Made by a program: the position numbers and the translations under genes. From the NCBI RefSeq assembly GCF_905171765.1, contig NC_053390.1:591877793-591941792 (forward strand): a stretch of 64,000 nucleotides of DNA. The letters are read 5' to 3'. The DNA is from Bufo bufo. Its lineage: Eukaryota; Chordata; Amphibia; Anura; Bufonidae. This document shows positions 54,751 to 64,000 of the stretch, in pieces. The notes under the pieces are model-generated. The model was not told the DNA's origin and searched no databases. It saw only the letters and a list, made by a program, of their open reading frames with translations. Position 1 is the first letter of the stretch. Each line of letters begins with the position of its first letter.

Positions 54751-56235
54751 GTCCGCCTCAAAGTAAGAGCCATAGTGTCAGGCATTGATAGCCTGACACA
54801 TGGTATCAGCACATATGTTGATATGGTCTTGCGTCCGTTTGTACTTGCTCTTCCATCCTACATACGTGACTCAATGGAGGTGATTCAGAAACTGGAGTGT
54901 ATCCAAACTGATGGGCATATGTTGTTGGCCAGCTTGGATGTGGAGGCACTCTACAGCTCTATACCCCATGAGAAGGGGTGTAGAGCTGTGGGTGATTTCC
55001 TTAAACAGCGAGGAATACATCTGTGGCCACACAATGAGTTTATCCTACAACTACTCCAGTTCATGCTTGAAAACAATGTGTTTCTCTTTGACCGTCGGAT
55101 CTACCACCAGCTCAGGGGGGTGGCGATGGGGAGCCCTTGTGCCACCACGTTCGCTAACCTCTACCTGGGCTGGTGGGAGCGAGAGGTTGTTTTCACGGAT
55201 GATAATGGGAGATGGACACGGCACGTCAATTTATGGTTAGGCTTCATTGACGACGTGTTCATCTTATGGTCAGGGACTAAGTCAGATTTTGATGACTTTG
55301 TACAGGTGTTGAATATAAATGAGATGGGACTCTTTTTCACCTCTGAGATCCATGACGACAAGATAGATTTTTTGGACCTGACAGTTTTTAAGGACCAGAA
55401 GGGCTGTCTAGGGACCCGTCTCTTCCGTAAGAAGACTGCCACAAATAGTCTGCTTCAATGTGACAGTCACCATCCGGGGTACCTTAAAAAAGGCATCCCT
55501 GAGGGACAATATTTACGGTTACGGCGCAATTGTTCCAGGGTGTCGGACTATTTGGTGGCAGCCAAAGACTTACAGAAAATTTGCATCATTGCGACTTTTG
55601 ATGATGCCCATGAGGTAGTTCGGGCTACTCTTACCCAATTTTGGGGGATTTTGCAATCGGACCCGGATGTGGGTCATTTGGTGGGGGATGAACCGAGTAT
55701 CACATACCGCAGGGTGAGGAACCTGCGTGATAGGCTGGTGCATGGCTTATATCAATCCCCTGTTGCATCAACCTGGTTGGATACTAGACCTATGGGCACC
55801 TTTCGCTGCAGTGGGTGCGTTGCGTGTAATGCCATTTATACTGGAAGTAATTTTATCAGTACGGTCACGCAAAAACAATATGCATTCAGGTCATTCATCA
55901 ATTGCAAAACCAGAGGCATTGTGTACTTGGCAACCTGTAAATGCGGGATCCAATACGTGGGGAAAACGAACCGAGAATTTCGGAGACGGATCGGGGAGCA
56001 CTTAAATGATATTCGGAATGGTGCAGATACCCCCATTGCACGTCACGTTGACTCAACCCATTATAGTGACCTGAATTCAATTCATTTTCAGGGAATTGAA
56101 GTAGTGAGAAAATCTGTGAGAGGTGGTGAATTTGATAGAAGAGTATTACAAAAGGAAGCACAATGGACCTTCAGGCTACGGACAGTGCGTCCCGAGGGGC
56201 TTAATGAATGTATTTCTTTTGCCTGCTTTATATGA
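54751..56235 (+). CDS. Penelope-like reverse transcriptase with GIY-YIG endonuclease, N-truncated but open
   Basis: The frame is open for about 490 codons. The first clear family block is IVSGIDSLTHGISTYVD (54,772 onward), so the N-terminal part of the usual 700-800 residue protein is missing and no native start exists. RT motifs: LLASLDVEALYSSIPHEKG (motif A), LRGVAMGSPCATTFANLYL (motif B) and FIDDVFILW (motif C, catalytic DD). The C-terminus has a CNAIYTGSN zinc-like linker and the nuclease GIVYLATCKCGIQYVGKT with downstream R-x3-GEHLNDIR. It ends SFACFI-stop, typical of the family. No stop or frameshift from motif A to the end, unlike nearly every other element here, so insertion was recent. 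Function in the family: target-primed reverse transcription; the nuclease nicks DNA. Confidence 0.93.
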   Translation, partial: VRLKVRAIVSGIDSLTHGISTYVDMVLRPFVLALPSYIRDSMEVIQKLECIQTDGHMLLASLDVEALYSSIPHEKGCRAVGDFLKQRGIHLWPHNEFILQLLQFMLENNVFLFDRRIYHQLRGVAMGSPCATTFANLYLGWWEREVVFTDDNGRWTRHVNLWLGFIDDVFILWSGTKSDFDDFVQVLNINEMGLFFTSEIHDDKIDFLDLTVFKDQKGCLGTRLFRKKTATNSLLQCDSHHPGYLKKGIPEGQYLRLRRNCSRVSDYLVAAKDLQKICIIATFDDAHEVVRATLTQFWGILQSDPDVGHLVGDEPSITYRRVRNLRDRLVHGLYQSPVASTWLDTRPMGTFRCSGCVACNAIYTGSNFISTVTQKQYAFRSFINCKTRGIVYLATCKCGIQYVGKTNREFRRRIGEHLNDIRNGADTPIARHVDSTHYSDLNSIHFQGIEVVRKSVRGGEFDRRVLQKEAQWTFRLRTVRPEGLNECISFACFI

Positions 56236-56398
56236 GATGGTACAATAGATCTGCTGTAAAGGGTTCATTTCAAAGTTTTATAGTTTATAATTTATATTAT
56301 ATTCTGTAATTTTTATATATCTTTGAGTGCTCCTGTATAATTTTCCACAATCCATCTGAATTAGGGAATATCAACCTGCCCAGGATCTATTAATCTGA

Positions 56399-57405
56399 AT
56401 ATATACCAGTGGGGTTCCACAGGGATCTGTACTGGGACCGATTTTGTTTAATATCTTCATAAGTGATATTGCAAAAGGCCTCGCTGGTAAGGTTTGTCTT
56501 TTTGCTGATGACACAAAGATATGTAACAGGGTTGATGTTCCTGGAGGGAAACGCCAAATGGAAAAGGATTTAGGAAAACTAGAAGAATGGTCAGAACTCT
56601 GGAAACTGAAATTTAATGTGGATAAGTGCAAGATAATGCACCTGGGGCGTAAAAACCCAAGGGCAGAATATAGAATATTTGACACAGTCCTGACCTCAGT
56701 ATCTGAGGAAAGGGATTTAGGAGTAATTATTTCAGAAGACTTAAAGGTGAGAAGACAATGTAATAGAGCAGCACGAAATGCCAGCAGAATGCTTGGATGT
56801 ATAGGGAGAGGTATAAGCAGTAGAAAGAGTGAAGTGCTTATGCCGCTGTACAGAACACTGGTGAGACCTCACTTGGAGTATTGTGCGCAGTACTGGAGGC
56901 CATATCTCCAGAAGGATATAGATACTCTAGAGAGAGTTCAGAGAAGAGCTACTAAACTAGTACATGGATTGCAGGATAAAACTTACCAGGAAAGGTTAAA
57001 GGACCTTAATATGTATAGCTTGGAAGAAAGAAGAGACAGAGGGGATATGATAGAAACTTTTAAATACATAAAGGGAATCAACTCGGTAAAGGAAGAGAGC
57101 ATATTTAAAAGAAGAAAAACTACCACAAGAGGACACAGTTTTAAATTAGAGGGGCAAAGGTTTAAAAGTAATATAAGGAAGTATTACTTTACTGAGAGAG
57201 TAGTGGATGCATGGAATAGCCTTCCTGCAGAAGTGGTAGCTGCAAATACAGTGAAGGGGTTTAAGCATGCATGGGATAGGCATAAGGCCATCCTTCATAT
57301 AAGATAGGGCCGGGGGCTATCCATAGTATTCAGTATATTGGGCAGACTAGATGGGCCAAATGGTTCTTATCTGCCGACACATTCTATGTTTCTATGTTTC
57401 TATAT
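56399..57405 (+). mobile_element. CR1/L2-type LINE, 5' truncated, inserted in the PLE 3' UTR
   Basis: Starts inside RT motif B and ends with ggcagactagatgggccaaa-tggttcttatctgcc and a short tandem tail (attctatgtttctatgtttc), the usual microsatellite-like 3' end of this LINE group. The target duplication is not clear. Confidence 0.85.
56402..57307 (+). CDS. LINE reverse transcriptase C-terminal part, open
   Basis: Open from TSGVPQGSVLGPILFNIFIS (56,405) through LFADDTKICNRV (catalytic FADD), WKLKFNVDKCKIMHLGR, LVRPHLEYCAQYWRPYLQKD, VQRRATKLVHGL and the C-terminal RRDRGDMIETFKYIKG to the stop at 57,307. The endonuclease and the first half of RT are absent through 5' truncation, which is normal for LINE copies. 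A different family from the minus-strand LINE at 58,793. Confidence 0.9.
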   Translation, partial: YTSGVPQGSVLGPILFNIFISDIAKGLAGKVCLFADDTKICNRVDVPGGKRQMEKDLGKLEEWSELWKLKFNVDKCKIMHLGRKNPRAEYRIFDTVLTSVSEERDLGVIISEDLKVRRQCNRAARNASRMLGCIGRGISSRKSEVLMPLYRTLVRPHLEYCAQYWRPYLQKDIDTLERVQRRATKLVHGLQDKTYQERLKDLNMYSLEERRDRGDMIETFKYIKGINSVKEESIFKRRKTTTRGHSFKLEGQRFKSNIRKYYFTERVVDAWNSLPAEVVAANTVKGFKHAWDRHKAILHIR

Positions 57406-57871
57406 AACCCCCCATATATACCTCTGACATCTTCCCACTGCCGTTCTGTTGCAGTGGTGTCAGTATGGTACTAATGGACCTGAAAATACAAATGGGTTCT
57501 GAATACGACATCATGTATTTCATCCTTATTCACTTGTAGTGAATTTACAGTCAGCATCTGGTGCCTACCTTGCTGCGTTACAAACCGCCGATTTATTCCT
57601 GTTTAATTTCAGTGTTTTGACACTAGCTATGGTTCGTTCCTGGAGTGGGCGGCTGGCATAGGGGCTGCGGCATACTATGGTAACCGCATGTCTAGCTCCG
57701 TGATTGGCCGTCTGGGGGATGAGCTCCGCCCCTTTGATAGGAGTGGCCTAGGTGACTTAATCAGCTGTTATCGGCGCCCGCGTCACAGCCATCCTAGCGC
57801 CGACGTTGCCGCCTCCACATGTGAGAGGGTCAGCGCTGTTTATTTGTCAGTGTTGTCTGTCTAAGCCCTTA

Positions 57872-57907
57872 GCTCCTGATGATTTACCCTAAAGAAACGC
57901 GTTGAGG
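57872..57907 (+). ncRNA. Hammerhead ribozyme motif of the Penelope-like element
   Basis: CTGATGA (57,876-57,882), perfect stem II ttta-ccc-taaa (57,883-57,893), GAA (57,894-57,896), self-complementary short stem III acgcgt (57,897-57,902), cleavage triplet GTT (57,901-57,903) and stem I ctc (57,873-57,875) with gag (57,904-57,906). Very short stem III is usual for PLE hammerheads, which can act as dimers. GUU satisfies the NUH rule but is weaker than GUC. Confidence 0.75.
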
Positions 57908-58496
57908 ATATAATGGGCGATACATAGGCATATACAGACTGTAGCTGCTAGGTGTAGGGCGCTGTGCCGTCCCGGGCACTGCATCATCTGTGTGAGGGCG
58001 ACATTGCTAGGGGAGTTAATAGGAGTATTTGGGGGCGAATTTAGAGGCTACACAGTGTGAGCGTGTACCAACGCTTTTGTTGAACACTGTATTAAGCATT
58101 TCTGCCCACTCCTCTCCTTGCAAGTAGTTTTGTCTGCCCTGTGCTCGGTCCTTTCTTTATTTATTTGTGGATGCATCACGTCATTGAATTGGTGGATGCT
58201 CTACAATTGATACGGGTTTATCACCTTGCAAGCTAAATTTTGGCAGCGTTACCTCCTCTATGTACCCCGCATAAAGTGATAGGGGTGGGAGTACACTCTG
58301 ACTGGAATTAGTGCCAATTGTTGCATTTATACCTATACAAGGGATAACCCTTATTGTGAATATTATTTTGCATAGGTATTCACTCTCGTTCAATTTTTTA
58401 GGTGTACTAATAAAGTTTAACATTTTAAATATATACACATACAAACGTTCTACTGTTCAGTGATAACTGTTATTCCACTTTGGCATACTGCTCCCC

Positions 58497-58625
58497 GACA
58501 AGCGTCCCCGTTACCATGGGAACGCCTGTGGGTTAGAATATACCATCGGATCTGAGTTTTCACGATCTCAGGGAAAACTCAGATCCGATGGTATTTTCTA
58601 ACCCACAGGCGTTCCCATGGTGACA
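58497..58625. repeat. Long hairpin, ~55-bp arms
   Basis: ccgttaccatgggaacgcct-gtgggttagaatataccatc-ggatctgagttttc is mirrored after a short loop by gaaaactcagatccgatggt-attttctaacccacaggcg-ttcccatgg. Near-perfect. The origin is unclear; it lies between the PLE end and an A/T-rich MITE piece. Confidence 0.85.
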
Positions 58626-58792
58626 GGGAGGCTTGTTGGGAAGGAGTATGTGAACAACTTTACAGATGTGGGAAAAAAATGTGAATATTCTAAATATCGA
58701 ATATATTCACTATATTGCTATATATTTGTTTTGTTTTTTATTCGTCATTTATTTTCCATATGATAACATGATTCCTTCCTGCTTAAGTTGCT

Positions 58793-60560
58793 TGTAACAT
58801 AGTAACATAGTAACATAGTACATAAGGCCGAAAAAAGACATTTGTCCATCCAGTTCGGCCTGTTATCCTGCAAGTTGATCCAGAGGAAGTCAAAAAAAAA
58901 ACAAAACTGTGAGGTAGAAGCCAAATTTCCCCACTTTAGGGGAATAAAAAGTTCCTTGCCGACTCCAATTAGGCAATCAGAATAACTCCCTGGATCAACG
59001 ACCCCTCTCTAGTATCTATAGCCTGTAATATTATTACACTCCAGAAATACATCCAGGCCCCTCTTGAATTCCTTTATTGTACTCACCATCACCACCTCCT
59101 CAGGCAGAGAGTTCTATAGTCTCACTGCTCTTACCGTAAAGAATCCTTTTCTATGTTTGTGTACAAACCTTCTTTCCTCCAGACGCAGAGGATGTCCCCT
59201 CGTCACAGTCACAGTCCTGGGGATAAATAGATGATGGGATAGATCTCTGTACTGACCCCCGATATATTTATACATATTTATTAGATCTCCCCTCAGTCGT
59301 CTTTTTTCTAAAGTGAATAACCCTAATTTTGATAATCTTTCAGGGTACTGTAGTTGCCCCATTCCAGTTATTACTTTAGTTGCCCTCCTCTGGACCTTCT
59401 CCAGCTCTGCTATGTCTGCCTTGTTTACAGGGACCCAGAACTGTACACAGTACTCCATGTGTGGTCTGACTAGCGATTTGTAAAGTGGTAGGACTATGTT
59501 CTCATCACGGGCATCTATGCCCCTTCTGATGCAACCCATTATCTTATTGGCCTTGGCAGCAGCTGCCTGACACTGTTTTTTGCAGTTTAGTTTGCTGTTT
59601 ATTAAAATTCCTAGATCCTTTTCCATGTCAGTGTTACCGAGTGTTTTATCATTTAGCATGTACGGGTGACTTGCATTATTCCTTCCCATGTGCATAACCT
59701 TACATTTGTCAGTGTTTAACCTCATCTGCCACTTCTCTGCCCAAGCCTCCAATCTATCCAGATCCCTCTGTAGCAGTATACTGTCCTCTTCAGTGTTAAT
59801 TACTTTACACAGTTTAGTGTCAGCTGCGAAAATTGATACTTTACTATGCAAGCCTTCTACAAGATCATTAATAAATATATTGAAGAGAATAGGGCCCAAT
59901 ACTGACCCCTGAGGTACCCCACTAGTGACAGTGACCCAATCTGAGTGTGTACCATTAATAACCACCCTCTGTTTTCTATCATTGAGCCAGTTACTTACCC
60001 ACATACAGACGTATTCTCATTTTATATACTAACCTTTTATGTGGTACAGTGACAAATGCTTTGGAGAAGTCCAGATATACGACATCCATTGATTCGCCGC
60101 TGTCAAGTCTAGAACTTACCTCCTCATAGAAACTGATTAAATTAGTTTGGCATGACCGCTCCCTCACAAAGCCATGCTGATATGGCATTATTTGCTTATT
60201 TCCGTTGAGATGCTCTAAGATAGCATCTCTCAGAAAACCTTCAAACAGTTTACCCACAACAGATGTTAAACTTACCGGCCTATAGTTTCCAGGCTCTGTT
60301 TTTGGACCCTTTTTGAATATTGGCACCACATTTGCCATGCGCCAATCCTGTGGGACATTCCCTGTCAGTATAGAGTCCGCAAATATCAGAAAAAAGGGTC
60401 TGGCTATGACATTACTTAATTCCCTTAGGATACGGGGGTGTATGCTATCCGGTCCTGGCGATTTGTCTATTTTAATCTTTTTAAGTCGCTGTTGTACTTC
60501 TTCCTGGGTCAGACAGGACACTTTTAATGGGGAATTTATTTTTACATTCTGCATGTCATC
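58793..60560 (-). mobile_element. CR1/L2-type LINE, minus strand, 5' truncated
   Basis: On the minus strand the 3' UTR ends ggccttatgtactatgttac followed by tandem tactatgt units (58,793-58,825), the typical 3' tail. Coding region 59,114-60,560. It interrupts an A/T-rich hAT-type MITE. Confidence 0.9.
59114..60560 (-). pseudogene. LINE reverse transcriptase, one frameshift, mutated active site
   Basis: 60,560-59,991 encodes the RT N-terminal half (SPGPDSIHPRILRELSNVIA, WRMANVVPIFKKG, NYRPVSLTSV, VVYLDFSKAFVTVPHKRL: motif A). 60,004-59,114, in another frame, encodes motif B (SGVPQGSVLGPILFNIFIND) and the C-terminal part to RLEERRFVHKHRKGFFTV. The frameshift falls near 60,000. The catalytic FADD box reads FAADTKL, so one essential Asp is Ala, and this copy would be inactive even if the frame were intact. 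The fragment at 17,525 retains FADD. Confidence 0.9.
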
Positions 60561-60923
60561 GCTATTCGAATATTCGCGCTCAACACTACTTCCCGCTCGT
60601 CTCAAGCTAAGTCATCCTGTTTTCTCCATTATGCGTGTGTTGCTGCTAAGTCTCAGGGAGATGCTGGTCCCTTCATGGTGGAAGGTACCGGCTGTCTCAT
60701 TCCACTCTCCCTAAGTTATGGTCTGCTACAGTGTCAGCAGGGCTTAGGTTCCAGCGTATGAGTTTGTAAACCATCATGACTTGCTCATACTGTCAGCAGT
60801 CAGGGAGAGGCTCAGGGATTTTTAGGAGGTTACCATTCCCTCCTCCCTAGCTTTGGGGCCTTTTCTGTTTACCTGTTGTTGTTTGTTTACTTGGTGTTCC
60901 TCTTATCCCCACTTCCCGTGACA

Positions 60924-63400
60924 TTGAGGGGTGCTATATACCAGTTTTCCCAAAAATACTGATTGAGGGGTGCCATATACCTTCTTCCACAAAATTCAGA
61001 TTGAGGGGTGATATTGCTATATACCTTCTTTCACCAAATACCCCTCATTAGTATTTGGCAGAAACAGGTATATAGCACCCCTCAATCAGTATTTTGTGGA
61101 AGAAGGTATATGGCACCCCTCAATCAGTATTTGGCGAAAACAGGTATATGCCACCCCTCATTCCGTATTTTTTGGAAGCAGGTGTATCTTCCACAAAATA
61201 CTAATTGAGGGGTGCCATATACCTGTGTCCGCCAAATACTGATTGAGGGGTGCTATATACCTGTTTCCATCAGTATTTGGCGGACACAGGTATATGGCAC
61301 CCCTCAATCAGTATTTTGTGGAAGATACACCTGCTTTCAAAAAATACGGAATGAGGGGTGGCATATACCTGTTTTCGCCAAATACTGATTGAGGGGTGCC
61401 ATATACCTTCTTCCACAAAATACTGATTGAGGGGTGCTATTGCTATATACCTTCTTCCACCAAATACCCCTCAATCAGTATTTGGCAGAAACAGGTATAT
61501 AGCACCTCTCAATCAGTATTTTGTGGAAGACCTGTTTCCAAAAAATACTGAATGAGGGGTGGCATATACCTGTTTCCGTCAAATACTGATTGAGGGGTGC
61601 TATATACCTGTTTCCGCCAAATACTGATTGAGGGGTGCTATATACCTGTTTCCGCCAAATACTGATTGAGGGGTGCCATAAACCTTCTTCCACAAAATAC
61701 TGATTGAGGGTTACTATTGCTATACCCCTTCTTCAACCAAATACAGGTGCGATACACCTGCTTCCACAAAATGCTGATTGAGGGGTGGCATATACCTGTT
61801 TCTGCCAAATACTGATTGCGTGGTGCCATATACCTTCTTCCACAAAATCCTGATTGAGGGGTGCTGTATGCCTGTTTCCACCAAATGCTAATTGAGGGGT
61901 GCTATATATCAGTTTCTGCCAAAATACTGATTGAGGGGTGCTATATATCTTCTTCCAAAAAAAACTGATTATGGGGTACTATTGCTATATACCTTTTCCA
62001 CCAAATACTGATTAAGGGCTGCGATACACCTGATTCCACAAAATACTGATTGAGGGGTGCCATATACCTACTTCCACAAAATACTGATTGAGGGCTGATA
62101 TTGCTATATACCTTCTTCAACCAAATACTGATTGAGGGCTGCGATACACCTGCTTCCACAAAATACTGATTAAGGGGTGCCATATAACTGTTTCCGCCAA
62201 ATACTGATTGAGAGTGCTATATACCTGTTTCCGCCAAATACTGATTGAGGGGTGCCATATACCTTCTTCCACTAAATACCGATTAAGGGGTGCTATTGCT
62301 TTACCCCTTCTTCCACCAAATACTGATTGTGGGCTGTGATGCACCTGCTTCCACAAAATACTGATTGAGGGGTGCCATATACCTGTTTCCACCAAATACT
62401 GATTGAGGGGTGCCATATACCTTCTTTTACCAAATACTTATTGAGGGCTGTGATCCACCTGCTTCCACAAAATACTGATTGATAGGTGCCATATACCTGC
62501 TTGCGCCAAATACTGATTGAGTGGTGCTATATACCTGTTTCCGCCAAATGCTGATTGAGGGGTGCTATATACCTGTTTCCGCCAAATACTGTTTGAGGGG
62601 TGCTATATACCAGTTTCCACCAAAATACTGATTGAGGGGTGCTATATACCTTCTTCCACAAAATACTGATTAAGGGGTGCTATTGCTTTACCCCTTCTTC
62701 CACCAAATACTGATTGAGGGCTGCGATGCACCGCTTCCACAAAATACTGATTGAGGGGTGCCATATACCTGTTTCCGCCAAATATTGATTGAGGGGTGCC
62801 ATATACCTTCTTTCACCAAATACTGAATGAGGGCTGCGATCCACCTGCTTCCACAAAATACTGATTGATAGGTGCTATATACCTGTTTCCGCCAAATGCT
62901 AATTGAGGGGTGCTATATACCTGTTTGCGCAAAATACTGATTGAGGGGTGCCATATACCTTCTTTAACCAAATACTGATTGAGGGCTGCGATACAAATGC
63001 TTCCACAAAATAGTGATTGAGGGGTGCCATATAACTGTTTCCGCCAAATACTGATTGTGGGGTGCTATATACCTGTTTCCGCCAAATACTGATTGAGGGG
63101 TGCCATATACCTTCTTCCACATAATACTGATTGAGGGCTGCTATTGCTATATACCTTCTTCAACCAAATACTGATTGAGTGCTGCGATACACCTGCTTCC
63201 ACAAAATACTGATTGAGGGGTGCCATATAACTGTTTCCACCAAATACTGATCAAGCGGTGCTTTATACCTGTTTCCGCCAAATGCTAATTGAGGGGTGCC
63301 AAAAACCTTCTTCCACAAAATACTGAATGAGGGGTGCTATTGCTATATACCTTTTTCCACCAAATACTGACTGAGGGCTGCAATATACCTTCTTCCACAA
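60924..63400 (+). repeat. 38-bp minisatellite of hAT family 2 leader, second block
   Basis: About 60 units based on ctgattgaggggtgctatat-acctgtttccgccaaata. Unit variants alternate (ccatataccttcttccacaa, gcgatacacctgcttccaca, tattgctatataccttcttc), forming a higher-order pattern. 61,015-61,500 contains units in inverted orientation. The proteins predicted across it (NQYLVEEGIWHPSIS-type) are artefacts. Confidence 0.95.
61015..61500. repeat. Inverted duplication within the minisatellite
   Basis: The units at 61,045-61,190 run in reverse. The stretch is mirrored at about 61,300-61,490 with the same sequence of variants (including the rare aaatacggaatgaggggtgg), with a turn near 61,265 (ctgtttccatcagtatttgg). 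Confidence 0.8.
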
Positions 63401-63444
63401 TTACTGCTCTTCTCTACGGACTTAGGCAGAGGTTTATTTAGAAA

Positions 63445-63900
63445 ATGACAGGCAGGGGAAGAGGCAGACCGTTCCACAGGGATAGTAGGGGTCGGGCAGG
63501 TGCACCAGGCCGGAGCCTAAGTGGGAAGTTGGAGAAGGCGCGTCCAATAATTTCAAAGGGCGCACCAGAGTTGGTTGAGTAGCTCACTCAGCCTTCCGCT
63601 TCCGCACCCTCCTCATCCTCTGTATCTGCACCCTCCTCACTCTCTGCTGTGTGCACACCCAAAGACACCACCACCACCACCATAGCCCCTCCACTAGAGT
63701 CAGAGGAATTATTTTCCCATCCATTCCCAGACTTTCAAGACAAAAACACAGAAATGAAGTGGCAATTCTGGAGGAGCTGCTCAACCCCTGACACTGTGGC
63801 GTGTCTTTTATTGGGGGAGCAGCCCCACCGCATGCGGACCGCAATAATCGACTAACCCCAGCAAAATATGCATACAATGGAGGACGTCGACGCGGTCCAC
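63445..63900 (+). pseudogene. hAT family 2 transposase N-terminus, decayed
   Basis: ATG at 63,445 opens MTGRGRGRPFHRDSRGRAG and an Arg/Gly-rich, then Ser/Ala-rich N-terminus. A TAG after APELVE (probably Trp in the ancestor) and a frameshift near 63,755 interrupt it. Downstream pieces read LLGEQPHRMRTAIID. No catalytic domain is reached before the window ends. Assignment to hAT rests on the element's ends and 8-bp duplications, not on this protein, whose N-terminus I do not recognise in any characterised protein. Confidence 0.55.
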
Positions 63901-64000
63901 ATGCACCACAAGAGCAAACTACACAGAATGTAGCAAATAAACATATGAAACACAGAGAGGAAATGCACCAAACAGAAATGCTACTGACTATACTGGGAAG

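Larger units (their letters stand above)
54751..58440 (+). mobile_element. Penelope-like element (PLE), 5' truncated
   Basis: Reading frame with RT and GIY-YIG (54,751-56,235), 3' UTR split by a CR1/L2 LINE (56,399-57,405), then a GC-rich block (57,600-57,850), a hammerhead motif (57,872-57,907) and an A/T-rich end with aataaagtttaacattttaa near 58,430. Penelope-like elements are known to carry hammerhead ribozymes in their flanking pLTRs. The 5' part of the element is missing; the junction with the LTR is near 54,750-54,770. Confidence 0.8.
58670..60588. mobile_element. hAT-type MITE remnant split by LINE
   Basis: A/T-rich gaatattctaaatatcg at 58,682 and, after the LINE, cgctattcgaatattcgcgc-tcaacacta at 60,560-60,588 belong to the TAGTGATGAGCGG family (compare 42,504-42,799). 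The left terminus is missing and cttcccgc after the right end has no partner. Confidence 0.55.
49734..60923 (+). mobile_element. Solo LTR torn open by nested insertions
   Basis: TGTCACTGCC at 49,734 and CCCGTGACA ending at 60,923, with a perfect 5-bp duplication ttgag (49,729-49,733 and 60,924-60,928). Removing the TTAA element (49,883-54,732) and the block from about 54,766 to 60,588 leaves roughly 510 bp, close to the 499 bp of the related solo LTR at 40,826. Shared landmarks: ggctggatcccgcctctcca / tgctggatccacctctcatc, followed by a tttaaa box. Confidence 0.8.
46339..64000 (+). mobile_element. hAT family 2, copy b, giant nested copy, 3' end outside window
   Basis: Starts tagagatggccttgcgttcg (candidate 8-bp duplication gtctcctg at 46,331-46,338). 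Leader pieces 46,339-46,815, 49,373-49,733 and 60,929-63,440 are continuous once insertions are removed, and match the order seen in copy a (28,948-29,352 and 30,210-30,400). The transposase start is at 63,445. Insertions: a palindrome (46,816-49,358) and a composite LTR (49,734-60,923). Confidence 0.85.

Noticed and set aside
60924..63400. Regularly spaced repeats resembling a CRISPR array
   Set aside because: Units are contiguous 38-bp tandem copies without unique spacers, in a vertebrate genome and inside a hAT leader.

Overview
The window reads as a transposon-saturated intronic stretch of a large vertebrate genome, most probably a frog or toad (anuran). One exon of a host gene is visible: the first coding exon of a heparan sulfate N-deacetylase/N-sulfotransferase (best match NDST3) on the minus strand at 15,627-16,607, with a good splice donor and a good upstream acceptor. 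Everything from 1 to 15,626 is then the following intron, and everything from 16,738 to 64,000 the preceding intron or upstream sequence. I saw no other host gene, no tRNA and no CRISPR. The anuran call is an inference from the transposon mix (hAT elements with tandem-repeat leaders, TTAA-flanked giant non-autonomous elements, Tc1 with long inverted repeats, Penelope-like and CR1/L2 elements).

Layout. 1-3,229: 3' part of a hAT element, split by a Tc1 element (706-3,016) that holds two further nested insertions. 3,819-13,404: two large TTAA-family repeats with internal direct repeats. The first holds a poly(T)-headed retro-insertion with a 134-bp flanking duplication. The second holds a hAT element (9,464-12,530) whose coding region is gone and which carries two antisense 18S rRNA fragments. 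13,938-15,030: decayed Tc1. 15,627-16,737: NDST3 exon. 19,389-23,382: two nearly complete Tc1 elements in opposite orientation. 23,686-25,702: an inverted TTAA-family repeat. 28,501-35,194: a hAT element with a perfect 8-bp target duplication, containing a second hAT, a Penelope-like insertion, a foldback insertion and a MITE inside a MITE. 35,200-43,620: sparser intron with MITEs, a 745-bp foldback insertion and a 499-bp solo LTR. 43,625-46,338: minus-strand hAT remnant.

46,339-64,000 is one deeply nested pile. Its outermost layer is a hAT element with a 38-bp minisatellite leader and a decayed transposase start at 63,445. Into it were inserted a 2.5-kb near-perfect palindrome (14-bp target duplication, hammerhead-ribozyme-like motifs in both arms) and an LTR (5-bp duplication ttgag, ends 11.2 kb apart). 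The LTR in turn holds a TTAA element with a 191-bp satellite, a Penelope-like retroelement with an uninterrupted RT plus GIY-YIG reading frame and a downstream hammerhead motif, and two CR1/L2 LINE pieces. Many junctions can be checked inside the window because target duplications and related uninterrupted copies are both present.

The most unusual signals are: (1) a set of foldback insertions with 14-15 bp target duplications, one with clear and one with degraded hammerhead-like cores, probably Penelope-derived; (2) 18S rRNA pieces inside a hAT element; (3) the 134-bp duplication around a retro-insertion; (4) satellite and minisatellite arrays living inside transposons.
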